64,000 bases of DNA from Labilithrix luteola (GTDB lineage: Bacteria; Myxococcota_A; Polyangia; Polyangiales; Polyangiaceae): NCBI RefSeq assembly GCF_001263205.1, contig NZ_CP012333.1:8227501-8291500 (forward strand), in the 5' to 3' direction. The position numbers and the translations under genes are program-made. Position 1 is the first letter of the stretch. Every line of letters begins with the position of its first letter. The notes under the pieces were generated by a model, which saw only the letters and a list, made by a program, of their open reading frames with translations, had not been told where the DNA came from and searched no databases. Below are positions 18,286-26,075 of this stretch, one piece after another.

Positions 18286-18756
18286 ATGCCCTCGCCTCGA
18301 CATCGAAGTGCTTACGCAAGTGCGCGGTTGGCCTCGTTCGCCGCGATCGTCGCTTCGATCGCGGTAGGGACGTCGTCGTCCGCCGACGAGCCTCCGGTTT
18401 CGGCCTCGATGCAATGCGAACACGTGGTCGAGCCCGGGCGCGTGCGCTGCACCGTCGAAGCGCGCGCGTCCGCGGGGCGCACGCTGGCCTGGGCGGACGT
18501 CGCGGTTCTCGCGCTGCCGGATTTCGCGACGGCCCTCAAGGGGCGTATTGGTCACGAAGATACGACGGCCCGCGAACCTCAAAGGTATGCCTGGGCGTTC
18601 GCGCTCGTGGCGCGCCGGGCGGGCCAGGGGGAGGCTCGCGCCAAGGTACGGGCGGTCGTTTGCGATGCGGACACCGACGGAGGCGCGAAGGATGCCGCGT
18701 CGGGGTGTGCGCCGGTGACGGTGGAAGTCCGTGCACCGCTCAGCGTCGGCAACTGA
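18286..18756 (+). CDS. Exported protein, unknown function
   Basis: A 156-residue protein with a basic N-terminus and a hydrophobic signal (LASFAAIVASIAVG) followed by a probable cleavage site near SSADEP. The mature part is beta-rich with three Cys (MQCEHVV, VRCTVEA, VCDADTD). No domain is recognised. It is divergent from the lipoprotein gene to the left and 50 bases upstream of the DUF4388-J gene. Confidence 0.6.
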   Translation: MPSPRHRSAYASARLASFAAIVASIAVGTSSSADEPPVSASMQCEHVVEPGRVRCTVEARASAGRTLAWADVAVLALPDFATALKGRIGHEDTTAREPQRYAWAFALVARRAGQGEARAKVRAVVCDADTDGGAKDAASGCAPVTVEVRAPLSVGN

Positions 18757-18776
18757 CAAATTGCCGCTTTTTTGGC

Positions 18777-18807
18777 TGGTTCGGGGCTTCTTGGTACGAC
18801 CGAACCA
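18777..18807 (+). repeat. Inverted repeat overlapping the start codon of the DUF4388-J gene
   Basis: TGGTTCGG at 18777-18784 and CCGAACCA at 18800-18807 form an 8-bp perfect inverted repeat with a 15-base loop. The right arm ends in the A of the start codon. In RNA it could mask the start; in DNA it could be an operator. No known regulator site is recognised. Confidence 0.4.
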
Positions 18808-19535
18808 TGCAGCTTCCGGGGCGTCTGAAGGCCACGACGCTGGGCGATCTCCTCGGCGCACTCCACCGGAGTCGCTCGAGCGGAACCCTGGAGCTCACCG
18901 AGCCGAACGGTCGCGCGCATCGCGTATACCTCGCGGGCGGCCTCGTCACGGCCGTCGAGTTGGATCGCGCCTCGGCCTCGCTCGCGGAGATTCTGCGCCG
19001 CTACGACGAAGTCGACGAGGACACGCTTCGCCGCTCGCTCCTTCGCGCGCTCGCTTCTCGCCGCCTCCACGGCGAGGTCCTCGTGCGTGACTTCCACCTC
19101 TCACCGGTCGTCCTCGATCGCGCGCTCCGCCGTCAGATCATGCTGCGTCTCGCGGTGCTCGAAGAGCTCGGCGAAGCGCAGATCTCTTTCCGCGTCGCCG
19201 TTCGCGCTCCACGCGGAGCCCTCCTCGAGGAGCCGGTCCGCCCGAAGGACTTCCTCGCGGGACGCAAGCGAGCTCGCGACCGCGAAGCGCGCAGCGAGGC
19301 CTACGACTCTCAACCCATGCGGGCAGCCGCGCCCATCGATGCGGGGCGCGTCCAAGCCTACCGCGCCCTCGGCGTGACCTTCGGGGCGGACCAGACCGAG
19401 ATCAAGCGCGCGTACCGGCGCCTGGTCCGCTCGTACCACCCGGATCTCCATCCCTCGGCGTCCGCCGATGAACGTCGCACGCTGACCGTCCGGCTCTCCG
19501 AGGTCACCGCGGCGTACAAGGCGCTGGTCGCCTAG
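18807..19535 (+). CDS. DUF4388 (PATAN)-J domain fusion protein
   Basis: A 242-residue cytosolic protein. Residues 1-130 match the DUF4388/PATAN pattern found in delta-proteobacterial signalling proteins (GDLLGALHRSRSSGTLEL, VYLAGGLVTAVE, LAEILRRYDEVDE). After a basic linker the last 65 residues are a J domain (AYRALGVTFGADQTEIKRAY, then the HPD motif in YHPDLHP). The J domain should recruit a DnaK-type Hsp70; the DUF4388 part may choose the client or location. Such fusions are known in myxobacteria but the function is not established. Confidence 0.82.
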   Translation: MQLPGRLKATTLGDLLGALHRSRSSGTLELTEPNGRAHRVYLAGGLVTAVELDRASASLAEILRRYDEVDEDTLRRSLLRALASRRLHGEVLVRDFHLSPVVLDRALRRQIMLRLAVLEELGEAQISFRVAVRAPRGALLEEPVRPKDFLAGRKRARDREARSEAYDSQPMRAAAPIDAGRVQAYRALGVTFGADQTEIKRAYRRLVRSYHPDLHPSASADERRTLTVRLSEVTAAYKALVA

Positions 19536-19544
19536 AGCACGTCG

Positions 19545-20264
19545 TCAGCGGGGACGAGCTGGCGAATCGCCTCGCCGGAGCTCGCGCTCGTGGAACTCCG
19601 CGCGCTCCAGCAGGAGATCGAGGTCCTCGCGCCGAATGTCGAAGGTCTCGCCGAGATCGGCGAGAGCATGATCGATGGCGGTCGGATGCAGAATACCGAT
19701 GTCGTCGGTGGCCGGTTGGGCCGGCTCGACGTGCGGCACACGATGCGGATACGTGTGGGTCGAAACGCGGTGGAACAGCCACCCCATCGTCACGAGGACG
19801 ATCGAGTCGAGGCCGACCGGAACGAGCGGAAACAAATAGCCCGCCGAGATGATCGCCTTGCCGCCGATCACCGCCGTCAACGCGGCTGCGCCGCCAGGCG
19901 GATGGAGGCAGCGCAAGAGCGACATCGCGAAGATCGCGCCTCCGACGGCAACGCCAGCGGCGACGACTGGGTTGTCGATGAGGCGAGCCGCCGTCACACC
20001 GACGAACGCCGACACGACGTTGCCGCCGATGATGGACCAGGGCTGTGCGAGCGGACTTGCCGGCACCGCGAAGAGAAGAACCGCCGATGCTCCGATGGGC
20101 GCCACGAGCATCGGTAGCGACGAACGGTCGCCCGCGAAGTACGCGCACAGACTTGCCGTCACGGCGATGCCGAGAGCGGCACCGAGGGAGGAGACGACGC
20201 GGTCGCGCAACGTCGCTCCCGCAAGCGCAGGAACGAAGAACCGGAATCGGTCGAAGTTGATCAT
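19545..20264 (-). CDS. HPP family integral membrane protein
   Basis: About 239 residues. The membrane domain has the family motifs LVAPIGASAVLLFAVP, PLAQPWSIIGGN and the name-giving HPPGGAAAL, with four or five helices. Some HPP proteins are implicated in nitrite transport in chloroplasts and cyanobacteria; the role here is unknown. The C-terminal 70 residues are soluble and helical (REDLDLLLERAEFHERELRR). ATG 20264 is chosen because homology begins at INFDRFRFF; an in-frame GTG at 20348 would add 28 residues. Neither has an obvious ribosome binding site. Confidence 0.8.
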   Translation of the reverse strand: MINFDRFRFFVPALAGATLRDRVVSSLGAALGIAVTASLCAYFAGDRSSLPMLVAPIGASAVLLFAVPASPLAQPWSIIGGNVVSAFVGVTAARLIDNPVVAAGVAVGGAIFAMSLLRCLHPPGGAAALTAVIGGKAIISAGYLFPLVPVGLDSIVLVTMGWLFHRVSTHTYPHRVPHVEPAQPATDDIGILHPTAIDHALADLGETFDIRREDLDLLLERAEFHERELRRGDSPARPR

Positions 20265-20461
20265 CGAGTCGACGAACGCGCCGCTCTGACGTTCGCGCGC
20301 CGTCGCGGGCCGCACCTCTAGTTCAGCCCACCGGCCATTCACAATCACTCGATGCAGGCTGAGCTTTCATCTCGCGTTGCGAGAGCTCCACGAGAGCTCC
20401 GCCAGACGAAGTGGCCAGCACCGGTGATGGGGAAGGATGCTCTCCGCCGGCGCGAACGTGA

Positions 20462-21325
20462 TCAGTGCAGCAGTTGCAGCTGCGCGAGCTGCATCTTCGC
20501 TTCGGCCGCGAAGCGCGATTCCGGGAAGCGCCGAATCAACGTTCGCCACGTGTTCTTCGCGTCGTTCCACGCCTGCGTGTCCATCTGGCACCAGGCGAGC
20601 AACTGCAGCGCGTCGTCATGGACTTCCTTGTCCACGGGGTTTTCGGCGAGCGTCGTCAGAATCGGAATCGCCTCTTTCTGGCGATTCAGGTGCCTGTACG
20701 CCTCGGAGAGTCCGAGTCGCACGGAAGGCCCGATGGCGGCATCTTCCTTGTGCTTGATGGACTCCTCGAAGGCCGTTGCCGCTTCTTGCCAGCGCTGGAC
20801 GCGCACCTTGTCCATGCCCTGCTGATAGAGCTGGCCGGCGAGCTCGTTCTTCGCGCGCTCCACGGCGTCGGAGAAGATGGCCGTCTCGGCTTTGCTGAGC
20901 GGCTCCTTCTTCATCGCCTCCCATTGCTCGACGAGGTCCGCGCGCTTTCCCTGGCGCACGAGATCGTAGAACTGCGCGGCGCGGGACTCGGCGCGTGCGC
21001 GGTCTTCGTCGCGCTTTTGGGCCTCACGGAGCTCTTTGCGCAGGCGTTCGTTGTCGACCGCACGCTGATCGGTCTCCGCCTTGATCTGATCGACGCGAGC
21101 ATCCCATGCGAGCTTGAGTGCGGCGAACACGACGACGACGAAGACGATGTACGCCGTGGCGCTGTTCCACGAGAGGCGGCGCTCGTAGGTCTGCTGGCGC
21201 TTGGCGATCGACTTGATGTCGGCGCTGAGGGCGTTGGTCAGGTTGTTCGTCTTGATGACGAGCCCGCGCGACTCGATGATCTCCCGCTTGATTTCGCGGA
21301 GTTCCTCGTCGACCTCGTGGACCAT
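20462..21325 (-). CDS. Membrane-anchored coiled-coil/TPR protein
   Basis: A 287-residue protein. Residues 1-50 are a charged helical region (VDEELREIKREIIESRG). A single transmembrane helix lies at about 56-74 (TAYIVFVVVVFAALKLAW), followed by a coiled-coil segment to about 120 (DNERLRKELREAQKRDEDRA). The C-terminal TPR-like repeats end with a segment typical of YbgF/CpoB-like proteins (AKNTWRTLIRRFPESRFAAEAK). It is divergent from efp. The function is unknown; the layout suggests a periplasmic scaffold. Confidence 0.7.
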   Translation of the reverse strand: MVHEVDEELREIKREIIESRGLVIKTNNLTNALSADIKSIAKRQQTYERRLSWNSATAYIVFVVVVFAALKLAWDARVDQIKAETDQRAVDNERLRKELREAQKRDEDRARAESRAAQFYDLVRQGKRADLVEQWEAMKKEPLSKAETAIFSDAVERAKNELAGQLYQQGMDKVRVQRWQEAATAFEESIKHKEDAAIGPSVRLGLSEAYRHLNRQKEAIPILTTLAENPVDKEVHDDALQLLAWCQMDTQAWNDAKNTWRTLIRRFPESRFAAEAKMQLAQLQLLH

Positions 21326-21478
21326 GGGGCGCGATGCCTAGCACGGCGCTGGGCACGGGGAAAACTCGGGCTTCCGGCTCGGCGGCGTTTCGGTGACGCA
21401 AAAGACATCACAGAAACGCGAGGACTTTCCAGGCTCACCTTGCCGTCCAGTGGGTCCCCGTGGTACCACGCGCCCCGC

Positions 21479-22042
21479 ATGGCCAGCACGACCGACATCC
21501 GCAAGGGACTCAAGATTCAGATCGACGGCGTCCCGTTCCACATCGTCGAGCACCAGTTCGTCAAGCCGGGCAAGGGGCAGTCGTTCACGCGCTGCCGCGT
21601 TCGTAACCTGGTGAACGGCTCGGTCGTCGAACGCACGTGGAAATCCGGCGACTCGGTCGAGCTTGCGGACGTCGAAGATCGCAAGATGACCTACTCGTGG
21701 GAAGAGGGCGACAACTACGTCTTCATGGACACCAACACCGGTGACCAGATCTACGTCGGCAAAGAGAAGGTCGGCGACGAGTCGCGCTTCCTCGCGGAAG
21801 GCCTCGAAGTCGAAGTCACGCTCTTCAACGGCAACCCGATCGGCATCGACATGCCGCCGAACGTCATCATGCAGGTCGTGGCGAGCGAGCCGGGCGTGAA
21901 GGGCGATACGGCCAGCGGTGCGACGAAGCCGGCCACGCTCGTGACGGGCGCCACGGTCAACGTCCCGCTCTTCATCAAGGAAGGCGAGTGGATCAAGATC
22001 GATACGGCGACCGGCCAGTATCAGGAGCGTATCAACAAGTAG
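21479..22042 (+). CDS. efp: Translation elongation factor P
   Basis: A 187-residue protein, normal length for EF-P. EF-P binds ribosomes stalled at polyproline and promotes peptide bond formation. The N-terminal KOW-like domain has the loop FVKPGKGQSF, whose Lys32 is the residue modified in many bacteria. The two OB-like domains follow, with the conserved YVFMD and GIDMPPNV segments. ATG 21479 gives the standard N-terminus. No gene for the lysine-modifying EpmA/EpmB is visible in the window. Many Pro-rich linkers encoded here (kinase, PdhC) would need this factor. Confidence 0.96.
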   Translation: MASTTDIRKGLKIQIDGVPFHIVEHQFVKPGKGQSFTRCRVRNLVNGSVVERTWKSGDSVELADVEDRKMTYSWEEGDNYVFMDTNTGDQIYVGKEKVGDESRFLAEGLEVEVTLFNGNPIGIDMPPNVIMQVVASEPGVKGDTASGATKPATLVTGATVNVPLFIKEGEWIKIDTATGQYQERINK

Positions 22043-22126
22043 TCTCGGCGCTGCCTGCTCGGCAGAGGGCGCTACGAAGCTCTGCGGCATTGCACAGAGC
22101 CCCGCCGTAGCGCACACTTGCCGGCC

Positions 22127-23482
22127 ATGCGCGGGATCTTCTTCGGGAGCGCGGTTGCAGCTGTTTCGGCAGCCGCCGCGCTCGCGCTCGTTTGTGGTGC
22201 TTGTAGCTCGTCGAGCACCGACTCGGCGGCGCCGTCCGATGGGACGAACACGACGTCGGGCGGCCCGCCAAGGGCCACCGCGCCCAGTGGATCGATTCCG
22301 TGTACGGTCGACAAGATCCTCGCGGAAGACTGCCGGTCGTGCCATTCGGCGAGCCCTCAGTTCGGCGCGTCGATGCCGCTCATCACCTTGGCCGACCTCT
22401 ACGCGCCGGCGAAGAGCGACCCCTCGAAGAAGGTCTACGAGCTCATTCCGGCGCGCGTCGCGAACGATGCGTCGCCGATGCCGCCGCCGCCGAATGCGCG
22501 CCTTTCGGACGCTGACCGCCAGACGCTCACGTCCTGGGTGAGCGGCGGCGCGCAACCGTCGAACGAGACGTGCGGGAATACCACGCCGCCGACGCCGTTC
22601 GATCCCAGCGTCAACTGCAAGCCGGACCTGTCGATCGGGCCTGCTTCGGCGTGGTCGCTGCCCGCAGCGACAGGCGAGGATTACGTCTGCTACGGCGTTG
22701 AACTGAAGAAAGACTCGCCCACGCACGTGACGGGGTTCGTGCCTCGCATCGACAACAAGACCGTGGTTCACCACATCGTGTTGTTCGAATCGGACTCGCC
22801 CGAGCCCGCGACGCCGAAGTCATGCAGCCCGGGGGGCTCGCTCCAGTGGCGCATGGTCATGGCGTGGGCGCCGGGCGGGAAGGGGCTCGAGCTACCGCCC
22901 GAGGCAGGCTTTCCGATCAAGCCCGAGGGCACGCACTGGGTCGTTCAGATGCACTACTCGAACGCCCAAGGCCTGGCCGATCAGAAGGACTCGAGCGGCT
23001 TCGACATCTGCACCTCGCCCCCGCGCCAGTACGAAGCGGACGTCCTGGCCTTCGGAACGCAGAAGTTCACCATCCCCGCGGGCGCGGCGAACTGGCCGAG
23101 GGAGTGCTCGATCAAGGTTCCGTCCCAGCTCGCCGGCACGCACCTCGTGGCCGCCATGCCGCACATGCACAAGCTCGGCGTCCGGATGTCGACCATCCGA
23201 AAGCCCGCGGACGCGAGTGCGCCGGTCGACCTCGGCACCATCAACAACTGGAGCTTCGATTCGCAGGCGTGGCTCCCGGCGACCACCACGCTCGCGGCAA
23301 ATGACGTGATTACGACGACCTGCACGTGGACGAACACGACGGGCGCGCCGGTCGACTACGGCGAAAAGACGACCGAGGAGATGTGTTACTCGTTCACGCT
23401 CTACTACCCGAAGGTTCCGAATATCGGCGGCTTGCCGGTCTGGAGCTGGGCCGCTCCGGCGATGCTCTCGACCTGCAAGTGA
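22127..23482 (+). CDS. Lipoprotein with heme-c motif and copper type II monooxygenase-like domains
   Basis: A 451-residue lipoprotein: signal and lipobox VCGAC. An N-terminal cytochrome-like segment carries one heme-c motif (CRSCHS) and a later Met-containing region (ASPMPPPPNARLS). The rest resembles the two-domain PHM/DBM copper monooxygenase fold: NKTVVHHIVLFESD (His pair, CuH-like), THWVVQMHYSN and MPHMHKLGVRMS (His-Met-His site). These are family motifs for ascorbate-dependent Cu monooxygenases. Substrate and electron donor are unknown; the fused cytochrome could supply electrons. ATG 22127 is preferred over TTG 22118. Confidence 0.75.
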   Translation: MRGIFFGSAVAAVSAAAALALVCGACSSSSTDSAAPSDGTNTTSGGPPRATAPSGSIPCTVDKILAEDCRSCHSASPQFGASMPLITLADLYAPAKSDPSKKVYELIPARVANDASPMPPPPNARLSDADRQTLTSWVSGGAQPSNETCGNTTPPTPFDPSVNCKPDLSIGPASAWSLPAATGEDYVCYGVELKKDSPTHVTGFVPRIDNKTVVHHIVLFESDSPEPATPKSCSPGGSLQWRMVMAWAPGGKGLELPPEAGFPIKPEGTHWVVQMHYSNAQGLADQKDSSGFDICTSPPRQYEADVLAFGTQKFTIPAGAANWPRECSIKVPSQLAGTHLVAAMPHMHKLGVRMSTIRKPADASAPVDLGTINNWSFDSQAWLPATTTLAANDVITTTCTWTNTTGAPVDYGEKTTEEMCYSFTLYYPKVPNIGGLPVWSWAAPAMLSTCK

Positions 23483-23784
23483 GCGGGGGGCACCGCGGAG
23501 CCGCGGGCGCCGCGTCCGGTCAGGTCCGGCGTTGCGGCATGACGTTCGAGCTTGATTCGGCTTGATATGTGGGCGTTCCGCTGTAGGTTCCAGCGGTAGA
23601 CCGGTCTCAATACCCGTCCGCCCCGTCCGGGTCACTTGACCCGAACGGGCTGGGCGAAGCAGGTTCGCAGCAGGCCGGTCTCAACCAAGCCAACGCGGGA
23701 AGACGACCCATCCAACTCTACGGCAACACTTCGGGCCTACCCCCTTCGGCCACCAAGACGCTCGAGCGTATCTACCGGCGCCGC
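23483..23784 (+). other. 302-base stretch before hflX, conserved-looking reading frame without a start codon
   Basis: From the stop at 23584 the hflX frame stays open to GTG 23785 with no ATG, GTG or TTG. The part from about 23710 translates as IQLYGNTSGLPPSATKTLER, which looks like the normal HflX N-terminus. A 10-base direct repeat, CCGGTCTCAA, is at 23601-23610 and 23675-23684. No other gene is seen on either strand that I can support. Confidence 0.5.
23622..23649 (+). repeat. Hairpin upstream of hflX
   Basis: Arms at 23622-23633 (CCCGTCCGGGTC) and 23638-23649 (GACCCGAACGGG) pair over 12 positions with one mismatch around a four-base loop. There is no T-run after it, so it is not a typical intrinsic terminator. 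It lies directly before a CTG codon (23650) in the hflX frame. Confidence 0.45.
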
Positions 23785-25539
23785 GTGCCCCTCGATGACA
23801 TTTCCACGCCCGAGCTGACGCGTTCGCTCGTCGAGGCCAGCGTGGAGACAGGGCGTCAGGTGGGCGCTCTCGTTCATCGCTCGGGTCAGGTCGATTACGT
23901 CATCGTCGGCGACTCCGGCAAGCTCATGCTTCCGGACATCGGCCGCCTCCGCGCCGCCGAAGGCCGCTTCCGCGGCCTGCGCCTGATCCACACGCACGTG
24001 CGCGGTGAGGCGCTGACGCGCGACGACCTCGTCGACCTCGTGCGCCTGCGTCTCGACCTCGTCTGCGCGATTCAGATCAACGCGCGCGGCGAAGCGCGAT
24101 CGCTGCATTATGCATACAACATCCCCGGCGAAGAAGGCGCGCTCCCGTATCGCGAGCACGGGCCCACGCCGATCGGTCAGGAGCGCGTCCACGTCGGCGA
24201 GCTCATGTCCGGGCTCGAGGCGGAGTTCGCGAAGCGCACGCGTGGTCGTGCGGTCCGCGCGCCGGCCGGTCGCGCCTTGCTCGTTCACGTCGCTGACAAG
24301 TCCGAGCGCGACGTGGCTCGCAGAGCAGACGAGAGCGTGCGTGAGCTCCGTGAGCTGGCGCGCACCGCGGGGGTCGAGGTCGTCGACACGATCGTGCAGC
24401 TGCGCGAACGCGTCGATCCGAAGACCGTCCTCGGCAAGGGCAAGCTCGACGACGTCATCCTGCGCAGCATGCAGCTCGACTCGGACGTGCTCATCTTCGA
24501 CCGCGAGCTCACGCCGGCGCAGGCCTCGGCGATCGCCAAGGAAAGCGATCTCAAGGTCATCGATCGCACGCAGCTGATTCTCGACATCTTCGCGCAGCGC
24601 GCGGAGAGCAAAGACGGCAAGGTGCAGGTCGAGCTCGCGCAGCTGAAATACAACATGCCGCGACTCGTCATGAAAGACGACTCGCTCTCGCGCCTCACCG
24701 GCGGCATCGGTGGTCGAGGCCCGGGCGAAACGAAGCTCGAAATCGGGCGTCGTCGCGCCAAGGAGCGCGTTTCTCATCTCGAAGCGCAGCTCAAGAAGTT
24801 CGGGCGCCAGCGCGAGCAGCGCCGTCACAAGCGCACGCGCGAAGGCGTACCCACGGTTGCCATCGTTGGGTACACGAACGCCGGCAAGAGCACGCTGCTC
24901 AACACGCTCACCGGCGCCGACGTCCTCGCCGAAGACAAGCTGTTCGCCACGCTCGACACGCGTTCGCGCCACCTCAAGGTAGGCTGGGCAGGCTATGGCG
25001 ATCGCGAGGTCGTCATCTCCGACACCGTCGGTTTCATTCGAAGCTTGCCGAAGGATCTCTTCGCAGCCTTCCGCGCGACTTTCGAGGAGGCCAGCGACGC
25101 CGACTTGCTGCTCGTCGTCGTCGACGCCACCGACGACGCGAAGCAGGAGCACATCGCCACCACCGAGTCGCTGCTCGAAGAGCTCGGCCTCCAGGACATC
25201 CCGCGTGTGCTCGTCTTCAACAAGATCGAGCTCCTTGCGCCGATCGATCGCGCGCTTCTCCAGCGCAAGAACCCCGATGCCGTGCTCCTCTCGGCCACGC
25301 AGCGCGAGACCACACGACCCCTCGTCGAGCGCATCGCGAAGGAGCTCGCCGAGCGCTGGACGGAGAGCGCGAAGACCCCCGAGACGATGGATCTCGAGGG
25401 CCAGGTCACTCCACCTTCCGAAGAGCCCGCCGAGGACGCGGACGTTTCGGCCTCCACGCTCGTGGAGCTTCTCCGTCGTGCGGGCCGTCGCGTTCGCCCA
25501 CCGCGGCTCGTCGAAGAGAAGGCTCCGCGACGCGTTTGA
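23785..25539 (+). CDS. hflX: GTPase HflX (long form)
   Basis: Ribosome-associated GTPase that splits stalled ribosomes. From GTG 23785 it is 584 residues, including the 190-residue N-terminal extension seen in some delta-proteobacterial HflX. The HflX subdomain (DTIVQLRERVDPKTVLGKGK) is followed by the glycine-rich GGIGGRGPGETKLE linker and the GTPase domain with G1 GYTNAGKST, G3 DTVGF and G4 NKIE. The C-terminal 60 residues are acidic then basic. The real start may be further upstream: about 25 residues of HflX-like sequence precede GTG 23785 in frame (see the 302-base entry). Confidence 0.93.
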   Translation: MPLDDISTPELTRSLVEASVETGRQVGALVHRSGQVDYVIVGDSGKLMLPDIGRLRAAEGRFRGLRLIHTHVRGEALTRDDLVDLVRLRLDLVCAIQINARGEARSLHYAYNIPGEEGALPYREHGPTPIGQERVHVGELMSGLEAEFAKRTRGRAVRAPAGRALLVHVADKSERDVARRADESVRELRELARTAGVEVVDTIVQLRERVDPKTVLGKGKLDDVILRSMQLDSDVLIFDRELTPAQASAIAKESDLKVIDRTQLILDIFAQRAESKDGKVQVELAQLKYNMPRLVMKDDSLSRLTGGIGGRGPGETKLEIGRRRAKERVSHLEAQLKKFGRQREQRRHKRTREGVPTVAIVGYTNAGKSTLLNTLTGADVLAEDKLFATLDTRSRHLKVGWAGYGDREVVISDTVGFIRSLPKDLFAAFRATFEEASDADLLLVVVDATDDAKQEHIATTESLLEELGLQDIPRVLVFNKIELLAPIDRALLQRKNPDAVLLSATQRETTRPLVERIAKELAERWTESAKTPETMDLEGQVTPPSEEPAEDADVSASTLVELLRRAGRRVRPPRLVEEKAPRRV

Positions 25540-25559
25540 GCCGCTCCAGACGGGCGAGA

Positions 25560-25598
25560 CTCGCGAGCCTATCCGCCACTGCGTGATAGGCTCGCGAG
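25560..25598 (+). repeat. 14-bp perfect inverted repeat after hflX
   Basis: CTCGCGAGCCTATC at 25560-25573 and its exact complement at 25585-25598 flank an 11-base loop. It sits 20 bases after the hflX stop and three bases before the next start codon. It may be a factor-assisted terminator for hflX or a control hairpin for the lipoprotein; there is no T-run. Confidence 0.6.
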
Positions 25599-25601
25599 GT
25601 C

Positions 25602-25976
25602 ATGGTCCTCCGCCTCCGTCTCGTGGCCTTCGTGACACTCGTGACGTGCGCGCTCGTTGGTCTCGTCGGCTGCGGAGGAAGTTTCTCCGGCGCGAAGGCG
25701 GACTTCCGCAAAGGGCGCTTCGCCGAGGCCGAGAAGGAGCTCGTGGCGATGGAGCCGCGGAGCAAGAGCTGGTCGAGCGAGAAGCGCGCCGAGTATTCGC
25801 TCTACCGGGGGCTCGTTCATCACGCGCTCGGTGACCGGCGCGCCGCGCTTCTGTGGCTGCGTGAGGCCAAGGCCATCGACGACGCACAACCGCACACCCT
25901 CGCCGAGGACGATCGAACGCGCCTCGACCTGGCCCTCGAATCGCTGGCCGCGGACGCTGCTCCGCCGTCGCCCTGA
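25602..25976 (+). CDS. Small TPR-like lipoprotein
   Basis: A 124-residue predicted lipoprotein with lipobox LVGC. The mature part is helical with TPR-like spacing (GAKADFRKGRFAEAEKELVA and YRGLVHHALGDRRAALLWL). It could be an envelope assembly or scaffold protein. The start codon lies against the inverted repeat at 25560-25598, which could affect its translation. Confidence 0.65.
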   Translation: MVLRLRLVAFVTLVTCALVGLVGCGGSFSGAKADFRKGRFAEAEKELVAMEPRSKSWSSEKRAEYSLYRGLVHHALGDRRAALLWLREAKAIDDAQPHTLAEDDRTRLDLALESLAADAAPPSP

Positions 25977-26075
25977 CGCTCTGCGTTGGGCGGCGTTGGC
26001 CGGCGAAGCTGGGCCATTCCTTTCGCGCAGTGAACGTTTCGTCGGCCGTCGTTTCGCGCTAAGTCGAGGTCCGCC

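Noticed and set aside
18773..18788. Possible sigma-54 element before the DUF4388-J gene
   Set aside because: The spacing is right but the -12 half is GGGC instead of TTGC.
23737..25152. Long minus-strand frame opposite hflX (471 codons)
   Set aside because: It is the mirror frame of a clearly recognisable GTPase and has no family features of its own.
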